In this document: piece after piece, positions 10,175 through 21,998 of the stretch
Layout: every line of letters begins with the position of its first letter
Position numbering within the stretch: the first letter of the stretch is position 1
Assembly: GCA_951640195.1 (NCBI GenBank)
Contig: OX621165.1
Coordinates: 1,178,001-1,242,000 of the forward strand
Length of the DNA stretch: 64,000 nt
Direction of reading: 5' to 3'
Source of the DNA: Porpolomopsis calyptriformis
Taxonomy: Eukaryota > Basidiomycota > Agaricomycetes > Agaricales > Hygrophoraceae
Notes under the pieces: model-generated
What the model saw: the letters and a program-made list of their open reading frames with translations, nothing else
Database searches by the model: none
Told to the model about the DNA's origin: nothing
Position numbers and translations under genes: made by a program

Positions 10175-11975
10175 ATGCAAGCATTCCACACCCGTCTCAG
10201 CTCGTTCTCAAAGTCAAAACGCGTAAAACCTTCTTCGGGGAAGTCCTCTTCCTCAGTTTCCCTCAAATGGCCCCATCCGTCTCATTTCACGGCAAATCCA
10301 GACACCCTTGCTGATGCCGGCTTCTATTTCTCACCCACTTGGGAGGACAGAGACAACGTACAGTGTTTCATGTGCGATAAAGAGTTGAGCGATTGGAATA
10401 GTGATGACGATCCATATAAAATCCATTGGGAAAAGTGCCACGCCTCGTGCGCCTGGGCCATCGTACGATGCGGCTTGGGTAATGACGTCGACAGTGACGG
10501 ACGGTACGTTCCATGTATTCATTATCCTGATCGTACTTGTCTCACGTCGTAGTTTCCCTCGCACGCTTATGTGGTCTAGCTTTGTCTTTCCGGATCCCGA
10601 GCGCGTCCCGTCGCGTAAGGGCATGGAAAAGGCGAGACTTGAGACGTTTGACGGTTGGCCTCATGATTCGAGGAATCACGGGGCGAACCCGAAAAAGGTG
10701 CGTAGCGCCACCATCGCCTGCTAATGAACAACTCAAATCCCGATTAGATGTCACACGCCGGTTTTGTGTATACCCCTCAAGTCGCTGGAGACGATACCGC
10801 AACATGCCTGTACTGCGATATTTCCCTCAGCGGATGGGATGCAGACGATGATCCACTGTCCGTTACACCCCTCTTACCATTTCGCAAGAGTATTCATGAG
10901 TATTCCCAGAGAAGAACACCGCAAGCGGGAGACTAAAGCGAAAGTTCCTTGTCCGTTTCTTTCCCCCGATAGGAATCCATCTGCATCATCCAAACCCGCC
11001 TCTCTCTCCAAGGGATCAACCACCACAAAAAATCCTTCACAATCCCGTTCACGGTCCAAAAAACATATTGAACCCGAGGCTCCAACAGGTCAACAGACGT
11101 TGGCCTCTGACGACGAGTTACTTGTACCGTCCGATGTCGGGATAACAGCACCCCCCCGGCCGCGTAAAACCACCGGGCGCAGTAAAAGTAGAAGCAAATC
11201 CGCCAAGTCTGTTGTACCGAGCGACGACATTGCAGTGGAGGGAACGGGCGTTGATGCTGCACAGGAAGTGGAGGAACCGGTGGTAACGAAAAAACCAAAA
11301 AGAGGGAGAAGTAAAGCGAAAGAAAAGCCCGATGTTCCCCCAGATGGACGGGCCAAGGAGCTGGAAGAGAACGTGGCTGTCAACTCTGAAATCCCTCGTT
11401 CGCGGCCGGTCTCGCGGAATGACGAGCCACCTGCAGCCTCTGGATCTGTGTCCGAGCAGCCCAAGCTCAGGCCCCAACGCTCCGTCAAGGGGAAGAAATC
11501 AACCAGAGAGCTCGCCTCCAACGCTGGTGGCTCAGACGCAAAGACCTCACCGGCCTCAAAACCGAAGTCAAAGAGGAAGACGACCAAGTCGAAGGCGGCC
11601 GGGATCTCGTCGATTGACCGGGATCAGGGGACGGTGCCGGAGAACGAGGTCGCCGCCCCAAAACAACCTGCCGCTACGATCGACCGCTCTTCTCCGGCGC
11701 CCATCCCGCCGACGAGTCCACCGGAGCAGCCATGGAGTGATCCTGTGAAAAATCTACCGGGTGACCCTTCGGTGTCATTGATCCCTCCCTTGGCCGTTTA
11801 CTCAGTTGACAAGTCCGACCCGCTGAGTGAAAGAGAGCTGGACATGACAGTGGAGGAATGGATCCGGTATGAATTGATTAAACAGTATGAACACTTCAGG
11901 CTTGATGGTGAGAGGGTAATCAACGTGTTCAAGGAAAGGGCAGCAGAGGTAAGGCAGATGATAGAAAGCATTTAA
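10175..11975 (+). CDS. BIR1: Bir1/survivin-type protein with two BIR domains
   Basis: Chromosomal passenger complex subunit that targets Aurora/INCENP to centromeres. Four exons: 10175-10503, 10553-10697, 10748-10857 and 10910-11975, giving 549 residues with consistent phases. BIR1 spans about residues 15-110 (KWPHPSHF..., ADAGFYFSP, VQCFMCDKELSDWNSDDDP, HWEKC). BIR2 is built across exons 2-4 (ETFDGWPHDSRNHG, SHAGFVYTPQ, TCLYCDISLSGWDADDDPL, EEHRKR). A long Ser/Lys/Arg/Pro-rich disordered region with many SKSRS motifs follows. The last 45 residues (LDMTVEEWIRYELIKQYEHF...) form a predicted amphipathic helix like the INCENP/Borealin-binding end of fungal Bir1. The ATG at 10175 starts MQAFHTRLSSF; an in-frame ATG at 10133 is possible but has no family support. 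Confidence 0.92.
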
Positions 11976-12219
11976 TTTCATTTTGGTTCATGGACTATTA
12001 CTACTACCGGGAGAACGGTCTTGAGTTGTGGTCCTGCAGCAAATGAACTCCCAATGCAGTGGTAAATTTTGACAATGTGCAGCACGCTGAAAAGCGACAT
12101 CCCTGAAATCATCACAGCTTCGGGCCTAAAGTTTACTGCTTCACAGAAACTGGATAGCATTTAGGCAGGCGGACTCCTGGATTCTATGACATGTAAATGT
12201 TGTACATGAGAAGATTTTT

Positions 12220-13304
12220 TTATTGCTGCGCAACTCGCGTAAGTCTTTTCTCAGCCTCTTTGAAGTTGATCACATTCCAGATAGCATTGAGGTACTGGAT
12301 TGACCACAAATAAATTAGATGGCTTAGAATGATCGAGATGAAACTTACATCTGGCTTGACATTTTTATACTGGATTCGTGAAGGGGAAAGTTAGGGATGC
12401 TGAAGAAGAAAGTACCAAGCAGAGTAACGAACCTGAAGATAGAAGGCCTAAAAGATGGTTGTGTCAGAATCGTGTACTGACGAATCTCATTCAAGTGCCA
12501 CTTACATGCTCCCAGATGTCTACGCCGATGATCGGTGTGTGCGCTGGCAGTGGCGGATGTCAAGTCAATGTTTTTTATTTCTTTCTGATGATGGGCTTAC
12601 AGAGTAGCGGGTCCTGGTTCGCAGTTGTGACGATTTCAAGTCTGTTAGCTGAGGCGCTGTGTCCCTTGGTAAAGAACATCAATTCACACCGTCAAATGAG
12701 CGCGGACAGAAAGAAAAAAAGGGATACTGACAAGCCAGCCCCATCCGCTACCCTGGATAGCACCCGTCACGGCGTTGAACCGCTTTTTGAATTCCTCTAC
12801 AGAACCAAAGTCTCTTATGAGCGCGGCTTGCAGCTCTCCGCTCTCGAGTTTGCCTCCGCCAGCGTTGATTGGGGCGAGGTTTTGCCAGAACAAGGAGTGG
12901 TTAATGTGACCTGAGGAGAAATACGAGTGAATTAAGGAAAGGAACAGAATGGGTGACTGACCACCGCCGTTAAATTTAAGAGCAGGCTGAAGCGCGACTT
13001 TCTCCTTGATGGAGGTAGACTTTGCGTACGCTTCTTCTGCAGCATTGAGGCCGTTGACGTATGCCTGGTGGTGCTTTTGGTGATGCAGTTTCATTATTTC
13101 TTCGGAGATGTAGGGCTCGAGAGCCTATATTATGTATGACGTTATGTTAGTTTTGGTCGGAACATGAGCAAGTGGTGGACAAACATTGTAGGAATATGCC
13201 AAGTCCGGAAGAGTGTAGAGTGAGTTGGATGGGGTTGAAGATGCAATTGAGAATGAACGAGGGAGGGATAGGCGAAGGGCGGCGCGGGAGATGGGCAGAA
13301 TCAT
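12220..13304 (-). CDS. SOD2: Mitochondrial Mn superoxide dismutase
   Basis: Converts superoxide to hydrogen peroxide in the mitochondrial matrix. About 224 residues in eight exons. Exon 1 (13304-13185) is an Arg/Ser-rich presequence ([18 protein letters not shown]) plus LPDLAYSYN. Metal ligands are visible: His in [16 protein letters not shown], His in [14 protein letters not shown], and Asp and His in GVDIWEHAFYLQY. The C-terminal half is finely split: the exon for AFYLQ is 15 bases (12433-12447) and the exon for YKNVKPD is 21 bases (12349-12369). The last exon ends [12 protein letters not shown]. The start codon is 43 bases from the divergent ATG7 start. Confidence 0.93.
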
Positions 13305-13347
13305 GGTGCTGAAGAACACGTGACGAATCTCGATTGCACTAATCACC

Positions 13348-15985
13348 ATGCCTATAGTCCAGTTTATGCCCTTCTCCTCCCTGGTGCAGCCTGCTTTCTG
13401 GCACGAGTTGACGAAACTCAAAATTGATGTTTTGCGCTTGTCGGACGCGACTTTGCCCGTCGCGGCATCATACACGGTTGGTCGAACGGTCAAGGATCGA
13501 GAGTCAGGCAAAGATATAGCCCTTGGGTGTAACTTGACGATTGGGGCCGATGCTTTCGCCACGGCTGTTCAGTAAGATTACTAGTTTCTGGTAGTTCATT
13601 GCTGATACATCGAATGCAGACCCTCTCCAGGTTCGATTGGCATAACTGGTTCTTTCAAAAATTTCAACACCATAGAGGACTTCAAGACCGTAGACAAGAC
13701 AACCTTATTCAACCAAGAAGCAGAAAAGGTATTCGTCGCTGCAAGACAGGCTCGTGTTTTCCAGGCGCTTACCAAAGGCTTAGGTTTGGAAAGATATGAT
13801 GGCAACAAGAAATACGGCACACCTCAACCGCTTCATTCTAATCACCTTCGCTGATCTCAAGAAATATAAGTATTACTATTGGTTCGCGTTCCCTGCGTTC
13901 GTATCAAAGCCCGCATGGGAAATTACCGATGCAGGTTGGAAGCACGCCGTCCACGAATTGGCACATGAAAAGGCGAGTATCACATAACTATCTGCGCTTA
14001 ATCGCTTAAACGTATAAAAGCTCCTGTCAATCCACGATCAACTACGCAAGAACATGAGACCATTCTTTCTTGTTCGATTATCAGGTAAAGTCGTTGAGGT
14101 TGATGCAGTCGAGAATTACGAAGCGTTCTTCGCTAACGTGCCGGCATCCTCCGTGAGCTGCATTTCATCTCCACCTGTTTATCGGTGCACGATTGGGTTT
14201 TCAATGTACAATTCCGTACTGACGATTACTGTCGACGTTCCAGCAAATCGTGGGGTTTATCGACCCATCTGCCATGCCTGACAATCCTGGGTGGCCACTC
14301 CGCAATCTTCTTGCCTACCTTCGTGCATTATACCCCTCATCCACATCACTGGTTCGTGTTCTCTGCTGGAGAGACTACGAACGTCCTGCCACAGACCAAT
14401 TGTGGAGGAGTCGATTCGGCATTTTAGAAAGTGCAGCAGCCGGGACCGACGTAACGAAACCCGGTGCCATAGGGTGGGAAAAGAATTTACAGGGCAAACT
14501 GGGACCGCGGGTAGCCGATTTAGCGCCCATGATGGACCCTACTCGGTATTAATTGTTTTAATGACTGCGTGCTTTTTTTGAGTGCTTTTTCGCATTCAGG
14601 CTTGCAGATCAAGCTGTTGACCTAAACTTGAAGCTCATGCGATGGCGAATCCTGCCTTCCTTGGATCTGGATACCATTGCCTCCACTAGATGTCTTCTAC
14701 TTGGTGCCGGAACCCTTGGGTGCTATGTTGCCCGCACACTCATGGTCGTTTTCTGATCTCCTGTCATAATCCAGAATTCACTGACGACACGATTTAGGGT
14801 TGGGGAGTACGCACCATCACTTTCGTCGATTCTGCTCGAGTTTCGTTCTCGAATCCTGTACGGCAACCACTTTTTGAGTTCGAAGATTGTCTTGGTGGCG
14901 GTAAACCTAAAGCGGCGTGCGCAGCTGATCACCTGAAGAAGATATTCCCCGGAGTAGTGCGTCTTCCCCCGATTCCACATTGCTCGCCAGTCCTTCCCAG
15001 CTGTTGATCTTCAGAATGCGAATGGCTACCAATTGTCTATCCCAATGCCTGGTCACCCAATTCCGCCTGGCTCCGAGACGCAGGCCAAGAAGGACGTCGA
15101 AACCTTGGAGAGCTTGTTTGAAAATCATGATGTTGTATTTCTACTTATGGACTCACGCGAAAGCCGTTGGCTTCCTACGGTTATGGGAACCGCAAAGAAC
15201 AAGGTATGTGGCCTTCCTTTTCATATGCGGGAGTGTTTTCGTAATCCTCATCAGATTGTCATGAACGCCGCCTTGGGATTCGATACCTTCCTTGTCATGC
15301 GACATGGAGCACGCAGTCCCACAGCTCCCAACACCCGTCTCGGCTGCTATTATTGCAACGACATTGTAGCCCCCACCGACGTAAGCTAAACCCCTTGTGC
15401 TACAAGCGATCTCAGCACATTATTTCCTAGTCCCTATCGGACGCTACCTTAGATCAGATGTGTACGGTAACACGACCCGGGTTGGCAGCGATCGCCGCGT
15501 CGACCGCAGTTGAACTGCTGGTTTCTATACTCCAGCATCCTGATGGGTACGTTCTACCGTCTTCGTCGTATACCCATACCAAGTTTTCTGTGATAAGTAT
15601 CCATGCCCCTGCGCCCCCTCTAAAGACAGACAAAAACCGTGATGCTGCCGAAAGCTCAAGTGGAAGCGTACTCGGTCTAGTTCCCCATCAACTCCGAGGA
15701 TTCTTGGCCGAGTTCAGGACTATGCATATCGTCGGAGCGGCTTACAGTCACTGCAGTGGATGCAGCGAAACGGTAGGGATACTTTTCGGGTAATGACGCG
15801 TTGTAATGACCTTTGTCCAGGTTGTCAAAGCATACGAGACGCAAGGCTTCGACATGCTTTTGAAAGCATTCAATGATAGAAAGTACATCGAAACGCTGTC
15901 TGGACTTGACAAACTGTACGACGAAAGTGAAGCCATTTTACAAAGTGTGGACTGGGACGAAGAGGAGGATGAGACGGATTTGTGA
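13348..15985 (+). CDS. ATG7: Autophagy E1-like enzyme Atg7
   Basis: Activates the ubiquitin-like proteins Atg8 and Atg12 and hands them to Atg3 and Atg10. The N-terminal domain begins [20 protein letters not shown] and continues through [20 protein letters not shown] and [20 protein letters not shown]. The C-terminal adenylating domain has the nucleotide-binding loop [17 protein letters not shown] and a [15 protein letters not shown] segment. The catalytic cysteine lies in [10 protein letters not shown]. The tail is acidic, ending [11 protein letters not shown] before TGA at 15983-15985. About ten exons of about 50-base spacing are readable. One intron (13973-14020) uses a GC donor (AAG|GCGAGT ... 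AAAAG|CTC), the only way to keep the [19 protein letters not shown] frame. It is divergent from SOD2. Confidence 0.93.
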
Positions 15986-16215
15986 TTCACTTTCAGGTAG
16001 AAAATTAACTGTGTTGTACTGTACCTTCCACAAACTACGATGATTAGGGGCTTGACGACGTGTGCATGCCGTTAACGGGCGCCAAATGCGCAGCAACCGC
16101 ACCGCCATCGCCTCCGAGAGTTACATCTGCTGACTCCATTGAGGGGACTGTATAAGACAAGGGCGTTAAATTCACCTTTCTTCATTCGCACTCCCACCCA
16201 GCTTGCGTCTCCGAA

Positions 16216-18929
16216 ATGAATCATCGCTTCTCCTTCATCAAGTCCAAGAACGAGACCCAGCCATCTGTCCCCCGAGATGGGGTTGACGATGACGATGAAT
16301 CTAAGCTGACCGTGACTGTAGACACGCCCCCTTCTCCCCCCAATCTCAAGTTCAAGCGCTTCGACTATTACTACAGCAGGTGGAGCAAGACATGGAAGTA
16401 CAGAGTGAGTATCCTTTCCTCTCCTTGTTTCCTCGCTTATCTTTTGCGGATGATACCCTTGCAGACCATGAGCTCAAAGATTTCAGTGGAAGCACGCCCC
16501 GTTATCAAGGTCGGGGACAACGATACGTGGAAAGAATTTTGCTTCGTGTCTGTTTTACTTTTTTAGTCTGTCACGGTGAGGAGACCTGACAAACATGCAC
16601 CAGTGTTGTCCGCACTATACCAAGGGTGGAGGACAATCTTCACAAACCGACCTTCAAGGTCGTCATCAAGAGCGAGTACATCTTGAAGGCATGCAAAGAT
16701 GTCTTTCAAACGTTGCCTGGTATCTCGTGGAATGCTGATCCGTTGGAGGTCTGTTTATTCTTCCTCAAGCATGCAATTCCTTGTCTCAACAAAGCCGCAG
16801 TTGGATCCGGAGCATTTCTTGACCTTCCTCCCCGCGTTCATTACTTATCGTGATCAGCTTGCAGCCAAGAAGAACGGGTCGGAAGAGGAAGGATACGTCT
16901 TAGCATCTGTCGACGTCCTTTTAGAGTGGCTCTACAGTGATTACCGCAGCACTATCTCTACTCTCAAAAACCTCCTTGCTCATGGGGAAATCAATTGGGA
17001 TTTGCTCCACGCAATTCTCCTTCCCCGCTCCATCTTCGTTGCCCAATGTGCTGTCACAGGGGAGCTTCGTGCATTCAAGCTCAACACCGTATCTCGGACT
17101 GCCCTTGATGGTATCCCCGTGTTCCAACTATCTTGCGAGAACGTAGACTTGATCGACCGGCCAATGACCAACACCGTTGGTGTTGGCCGGGTGCAAGCTA
17201 CCATCAATATAGGCTACTTCAAGGGCACCGTTAAGATCTCTTCGCTGGATGCGTATCCAATCCAATATCACCCGAATGAGCCAGACCTCCGGGAGTTCCT
17301 TATCGAGCGTGGACGGAAGTGGATCGGAATGACTGGCATCCACCATAAGCAGTACCGAGGTCTCGCCGCCTTGCATTGTGGGCAGAAGATCATGAAACAT
17401 AATGTGTGTACACCGCTCCTTTTTTTTCCGTCTTTGCCTCACCCTTCTCGCTGTCGCTGTGTCACATGTAGATCAGTAGCAGAATTATGATCGATAGAGG
17501 TATGCCTAGGATACGAGGTTGCTTGGGTCTTTGCTGACCATCTCCGTTGATAGGCTCGTTCAAGAGGCGTAACGCAAACTATCCTTTCCCTGTCCCTGCC
17601 AACACTTCACTGTCATCTCCCCTTCACCCTCCTCCTCCTCCTCCTTGCTCATCCCCGTTCCCATCCGTTTATGACGTTCATGGGAACCTTGTGCCCCTCC
17701 AAACCCAAGGTTTTGCATGTTTTCCCTCCGAATTCGGGTCATTTTCCATCTGATCTCTTGTATGTAGCACTCGCCCAGAGTCAGGCAGTTCAGACTACAC
17801 TCCCGGAAATGGAGAAAGATCTCACGGACGATGAGCTGCTCTTGACACCAAGTGTTGTTTACGGCTTCAGTCTTTCTGATAAGATCTGGTGTGCGTACTT
17901 TCCTCCTACCAGCTTTCGTGTCAAAGTTTTGGCTCACATTCTGGTTGCGTCCTCTTTTCAGTTGAATTCAATGTCGAAAAGGTCCAGGATGTGGAGTGGA
18001 ATGGAGATGCATTTGGTGCACTGGTTATACCTTCTGGCCGGAAAGCGCTCCTTCAGTCCTTGGTCGAAGCTCACCACAAGGAGCTCGGGTTTGATGACTT
18101 CATCAAGGGGAAAGGACAGGGGCTTGTCATCAATCTATTCGGACCGCCTGGCGTTGGTAAGTGATCGGCGTTTCCCGTCTAGCCGATCCTCGTGTTGTGC
18201 TTACCTTGGGTGCGCGTTCCGTGGGATGAACAGGCAAGACTTTCTCAGCCGAAGCAACGAGCGAACATGTGAAACGACCTTTGTTTGTTGTCGGTGCTGG
18301 CGATCTTGGGACTAAGGCGATAGACCTTGACGCAGCCTTGGAGAAGGTGTTCGATGTTGCCACTATCTGGAAAGCGATAGTGCTTATTGATGAAGTAAAG
18401 TTATGGTTTGATCGTCTTCAGGAAGTTTCTCATTTCATTATTAGGCGGATGTGTTTCTCGAGCAACGCTCAAACCACGATCTTGAGCGAAATGCTATGGT
18501 TGCAGTGTTGTAAGCATAATTGTCCGACCGACTTCCCTTCTCTGTCCCTCACCGTGGTTTGATAGCCTTCGCCATCTGGAATACTACCGTGGGATCATGT
18601 TCCTGACCACCAACCGAATCAAGGCCTTCGACGAGGCGTTCCTCTCCCGCATTCATGTCGCCCTTCACTTCGAGGAACTCTCGCGTGAATCCAGGGAACA
18701 GGTCTGGACCGCCTTCCTCCGCAAAGTCGGAGCCTCCCTGGCCGAGGAGGAAATTCGGGAGCTGGCGAGCAGGAATGTGAACGGGAGGCAGATTAAGAAC
18801 GCGGCGAGGACGGCTCAGTCGTTGGCGGTTGGACGAGGGGAGAAGGTTGAGTTCAGACACTTTGCGGAGACGCTCGATGCGATGGATGAATTTACGAAGC
18901 AGTTCGAGGCGGTGAGGGAGAGATTGTGA
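16216..18929 (+). CDS. AAA-family ATPase with N-terminal DUF7025-like domain
   Basis: An AAA protein of a type common in Agaricomycetes and filamentous fungi; substrate unknown. The start MNHRFSFIKSKNETQ is followed by an acidic linker and FKRFDYYYSRWSKTWKYR. A long middle domain contains YPIQYHPNEPDLREFLIERG and the segment MIDRGSFKRRNANYPFPVP, as in DUF7025 proteins. The C-terminal AAA module has Walker A GPPGVGKT, split by an intron, and Walker B IVLIDEADVFLEQR, also split by an intron. A sensor segment (GIMFLTTNRIKAFDEAFLSRIH) and a lid (NGRQIKNAARTAQSLA) follow. The ATG is preceded by a TATAAG-like motif about 65 bases upstream. The family assignment of the N-terminal domain is from memory of such proteins and is less certain than the ATPase. 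Confidence 0.82.
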
Positions 18930-19177
18930 GTCGGGATAGAGCTATGTTTGTACGATAGACTAGTGCTTATAAGGAAAGTTGCGGACGGTGGGACTAACTG
19001 TTACATAAGCAATGACATAGCTATTAGGCGAGGTCTTGCATTGATAAACAGTTTCGTTTCGTTCCTGTTCGAGTCTTTCAGCTTTCCCTCTTGTTTCCTT
19101 ATCGTCGCCACTCCTTCTGCTTGCCTTCCTGCCTTGTGGACACACACCCGACCACACCAACCCGGTATTGCTGCACC

Positions 19178-20232
19178 ATGTCATTCACCAACCCTGTACG
19201 TTGCCTTCATTCCCTCTTGACAGCGTGGAATCACTTTTTGGTTTAGATTCGCAGAAAATTGGTCATTGTCGGTGACGGTAACATTCCCGTTTTCCCCTCT
19301 TTTTCTCCGCGTTTAATTTCAGCCACAACGACAGGTGCGTGTGGAAAGACCTCGTTGCTGTGTTCGTTTGCGCTGGGGGAGTTTCCCAAGGAGTATGTGA
19401 GTGAACGATTGCACTTGCATTCTTTTTACGACATCTTATCTTTCTCCCGATAAAGCAACCAAGTCAGTCTGGTCTCAACTTTTCAGTGCACACATTCATA
19501 CCCTCCTCCAGCCATATTCGAAAATTATGTCGCAGAAATCAGACTGGACGGCAAACCTGTCCAGTTAGCCCTTTGGGATACTGCGTACGTCCCACGTCCT
19601 TCCACGCCCCTTAACACGCCTGACTGTCTGCCTCGCACGCGTAGCGGCCAAGAAGAGTACGAGGTGTGTATTCGCCGCCCAATCCCTTGATCAAACGTCT
19701 TCATGTGTTCTTAGCGCTTGCGACCATTGTCCTATTCTAAATCTCATGTCATTCTCATCGCCTTTGCGCTTGACACCCCTGATTCTCTTGAAAACGTGAC
19801 AGCGAAAGTGTGTCGTCATTTCCCGACGAGCCCTCTCCTCTTTTATAACACTACCTTCAGTGGATAGACGAAGTCCGCGAGATTTGTGGCCCCACAATCC
19901 CAGTTCTCCTCGTCGGGTGCAAAGCTGACTTGCGCCCCACGTCTCCAGACGCTGATCCCTCCACCTTCGTAAGCCGTGCCCAGGCCGAGCGTGTCGCAGC
20001 CGTGATTGGCGCCCGGGGTTATAAGGAGTGCTCGGCGCTGAAAATCAAGGGCGTTGATGACGTGTTCGAGGCGGCCACCCGGTTGAGCATGCTCATGAGG
20101 GAGGGGGTACCAACACACGCGGGCAGCGGCAACGGGGATGGAAGATATCATAGGAGAAGGAGCAGCGGGAAGGGCGGGTTTGGCGGCAGGAACGACCATA
20201 CGGGGCTTAAGGGGTGTTGCGTGATTTGTTGA
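19178..20232 (+). CDS. Rho-family small GTPase
   Basis: Membrane-anchored switch for cell-wall and actin control. Motifs in order: [12 protein letters not shown] (P-loop), [11 protein letters not shown] (switch I), [35 protein letters not shown] (switch II), VGCKADLR in place of the usual TKxD-type loop, [17 protein letters not shown], and a C-terminal CVIC CaaX box behind a basic stretch. It has many short exons. The effector loop only becomes continuous (KEY-QPT-IFENY) if a 7-base exon, 19456-19462, is used between introns 19397-19455 and 19463-19511. The C-terminal hypervariable region ([16 protein letters not shown]) is Gly/Arg-rich. It looks nearest to Rho2/Rho1; which one cannot be settled by eye. 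Confidence 0.88.
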
Positions 20233-21414
20233 CTGGGTTCTAGAGCGCTGATGGCGTTGCTTCTCCCTGGTCCCACTTGTCTCTCTTGCAGATCTTACCG
20301 AGTTGCATTCCAAGGACTGTCATGTCTATATTTTCCCTTTTTTTTCATCTTGATTTGAATTTTACGTTTACGTGCAAGATACATAGCCTGCATACGTCCG
20401 TTGTCCTGCAATCCTGTCACATATATAGCCTACAATTGAAGAAGTTGTACATACACTTGCGAAGTTTCTGTTATCGCATTACATGCCTGTTCTATACGAG
20501 CCAAATGCAGGCTGCCGCCGTCGCCATTCCCGTGAATGCTGCGCCTCCAACATGTTCATCAGGGATCCCTCTCTGATCTGGCAGAAGGAATGACAGCACA
20601 TCCATTAACCGCATTAAGACCCCACGCCCCGAATCGCATTGATCCATGAGGCACAAAATAAGGGGCTTCCTCTGCTGCACCGGATAGGTCGCTACAACAC
20701 TCGTCCAGAGCAGAGGCCAAGGTACATGTGGGAATTGTGGTGGGTCGGAGTGGTGAAGAAGGCGAAGCTCAGCGTGGTGGACAGCCAAATTTCTGGACAT
20801 ATGGGGACATGTGGCGGCGATTAGTGGGTCCAGGCTCTAGTGAGGCAAGCGCTGGTCTGACCGAAACGCATGCCTCATTGCCTCAAAACATGGCTGTGTA
20901 TTATACCAATGCGAGGTAGTGCATGAAAGCATTGCTAGTTGACCACAAGGAGGCCAGCAACGCTTTCGTGTATGATATAGGATACCGGCAAAGAGGTGCT
21001 ACCGACCCAGTGGTGGGACCATTGTTTCATAAGCTTGGTTGGCGAGACGCCGGCTGTAAGCTTTTTCAAATAGGGATACAAGAGGATTTCTGAAATGATA
21101 CGATGCCAATGTTGATAGGAGGATGTAGCCAGATCCGGGTATATAACGATCTGTTTATCAATGTTTGCCCGACAATGCGAAAAGGCCGGTTCCAGATATG
21201 GCCTACGGTTCGTTCTGGGCGGTAAGGGGATTGTGGGATAGATATCTCCAGGGTTAATGTGGTCTCCGGCATCGTGCATGCCCCGAACTACTGCGCCTGG
21301 ATGCCGCCAAGCCCGTTCAGGTCATGAGTTGATGGGAGTCGATCCTCGTCAGACGAATTCAAACAGTTTCTTCAATGCTGTGTTCATGGCCAGTAGCTGA
21401 CTAATCAAACCACC
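20233..21414. other. Intergenic, 1.2 kb, one weak open frame
   Basis: Between the Rho GTPase and a small membrane-protein gene. The first 250 bases are T-rich and read like 3' untranslated sequence. The only long ATG frame is 20935-21279 on the minus strand (114 codons), listed separately. I see no repeat or RNA gene. Confidence 0.4.
20935..21279 (-). CDS. Doubtful hypothetical ORF, 114 codons
   Basis: Intronless frame from ATG at 21279 (MHDAGDHINPGDIYPT...) to TAG at 20935. No recognised domain, signal peptide or membrane segment. Composition is ordinary, not low complexity. It may be chance, or an exon of an unrecognised gene. Confidence 0.2.
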   Translation of the reverse strand: MHDAGDHINPGDIYPTIPLPPRTNRRPYLEPAFSHCRANIDKQIVIYPDLATSSYQHWHRIISEILLYPYLKKLTAGVSPTKLMKQWSHHWVGSTSLPVSYIIHESVAGLLVVN

Positions 21415-21840
21415 ATGCCATCCGACTCAGACTCTCCACCAATTGCTAAACTCCTCCCCTTCATCTCCAACGTATTTTCCCTATTCCTCTCCGTCGTCAG
21501 CTCCACACATGTTCTCTTCACCTTCCTCTCCGCCCTCTCGACACCCATGCTCTCCCTTCTCCTCCTCCTCTCCCCCCTCCTTTGGATCCTTCTCTACACC
21601 GTCGCTCCATTCGTAGCCTTCCTTCAGCTTGCCCAAGACCTCTTCGTACGCACGCCGTATGCTGCGGCCGCATACATCTTCGATCTCCTTTCGCCTGTCT
21701 ACGTGTTTTGCGGTGTTGCTATTATCGTCGGGTGCTTGATTGGATTTGTGGGCAGGATCTTCACCTTGCTCTTGATCGATTGGGTGCTGCAGTTGGTGCG
21801 GATGCAGGAGGAGTGGTGGTTTGGGATCAAGTCATTATGA
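21415..21840 (+). CDS. Small multi-pass membrane protein, 141 residues
   Basis: A single open frame with a good ATG context (CACCATGCC). After a short Ser/Asp-rich start it has about four hydrophobic segments: FISNVFSLFLSVVSS, a leucine-rich pair around MLSLLLLLSPLLWILLYTVAPF, VYVFCGVAIIVGCLIGFVGRIF, and LLLIDWVLQLV. The tail ends EEWWFGIKSL. No family recognised. It is convergent with METTL16. Confidence 0.6.
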   Translation: MPSDSDSPPIAKLLPFISNVFSLFLSVVSSTHVLFTFLSALSTPMLSLLLLLSPLLWILLYTVAPFVAFLQLAQDLFVRTPYAAAAYIFDLLSPVYVFCGVAIIVGCLIGFVGRIFTLLLIDWVLQLVRMQEEWWFGIKSL

Positions 21841-21998
21841 AAAGTTCTCTCCTTCCATTCAAGTTTCTTTGCAGCAAGGTGCAGATGTGATTTCTTGTTA
21901 CATTCACCTCGCCTGCCTCTGACCTGCCTTTATAGCCAGCTCATTAGCATCAACCCACAATCGAACGACCTACAAATCATCGTAGAGCTACTTCGCTT

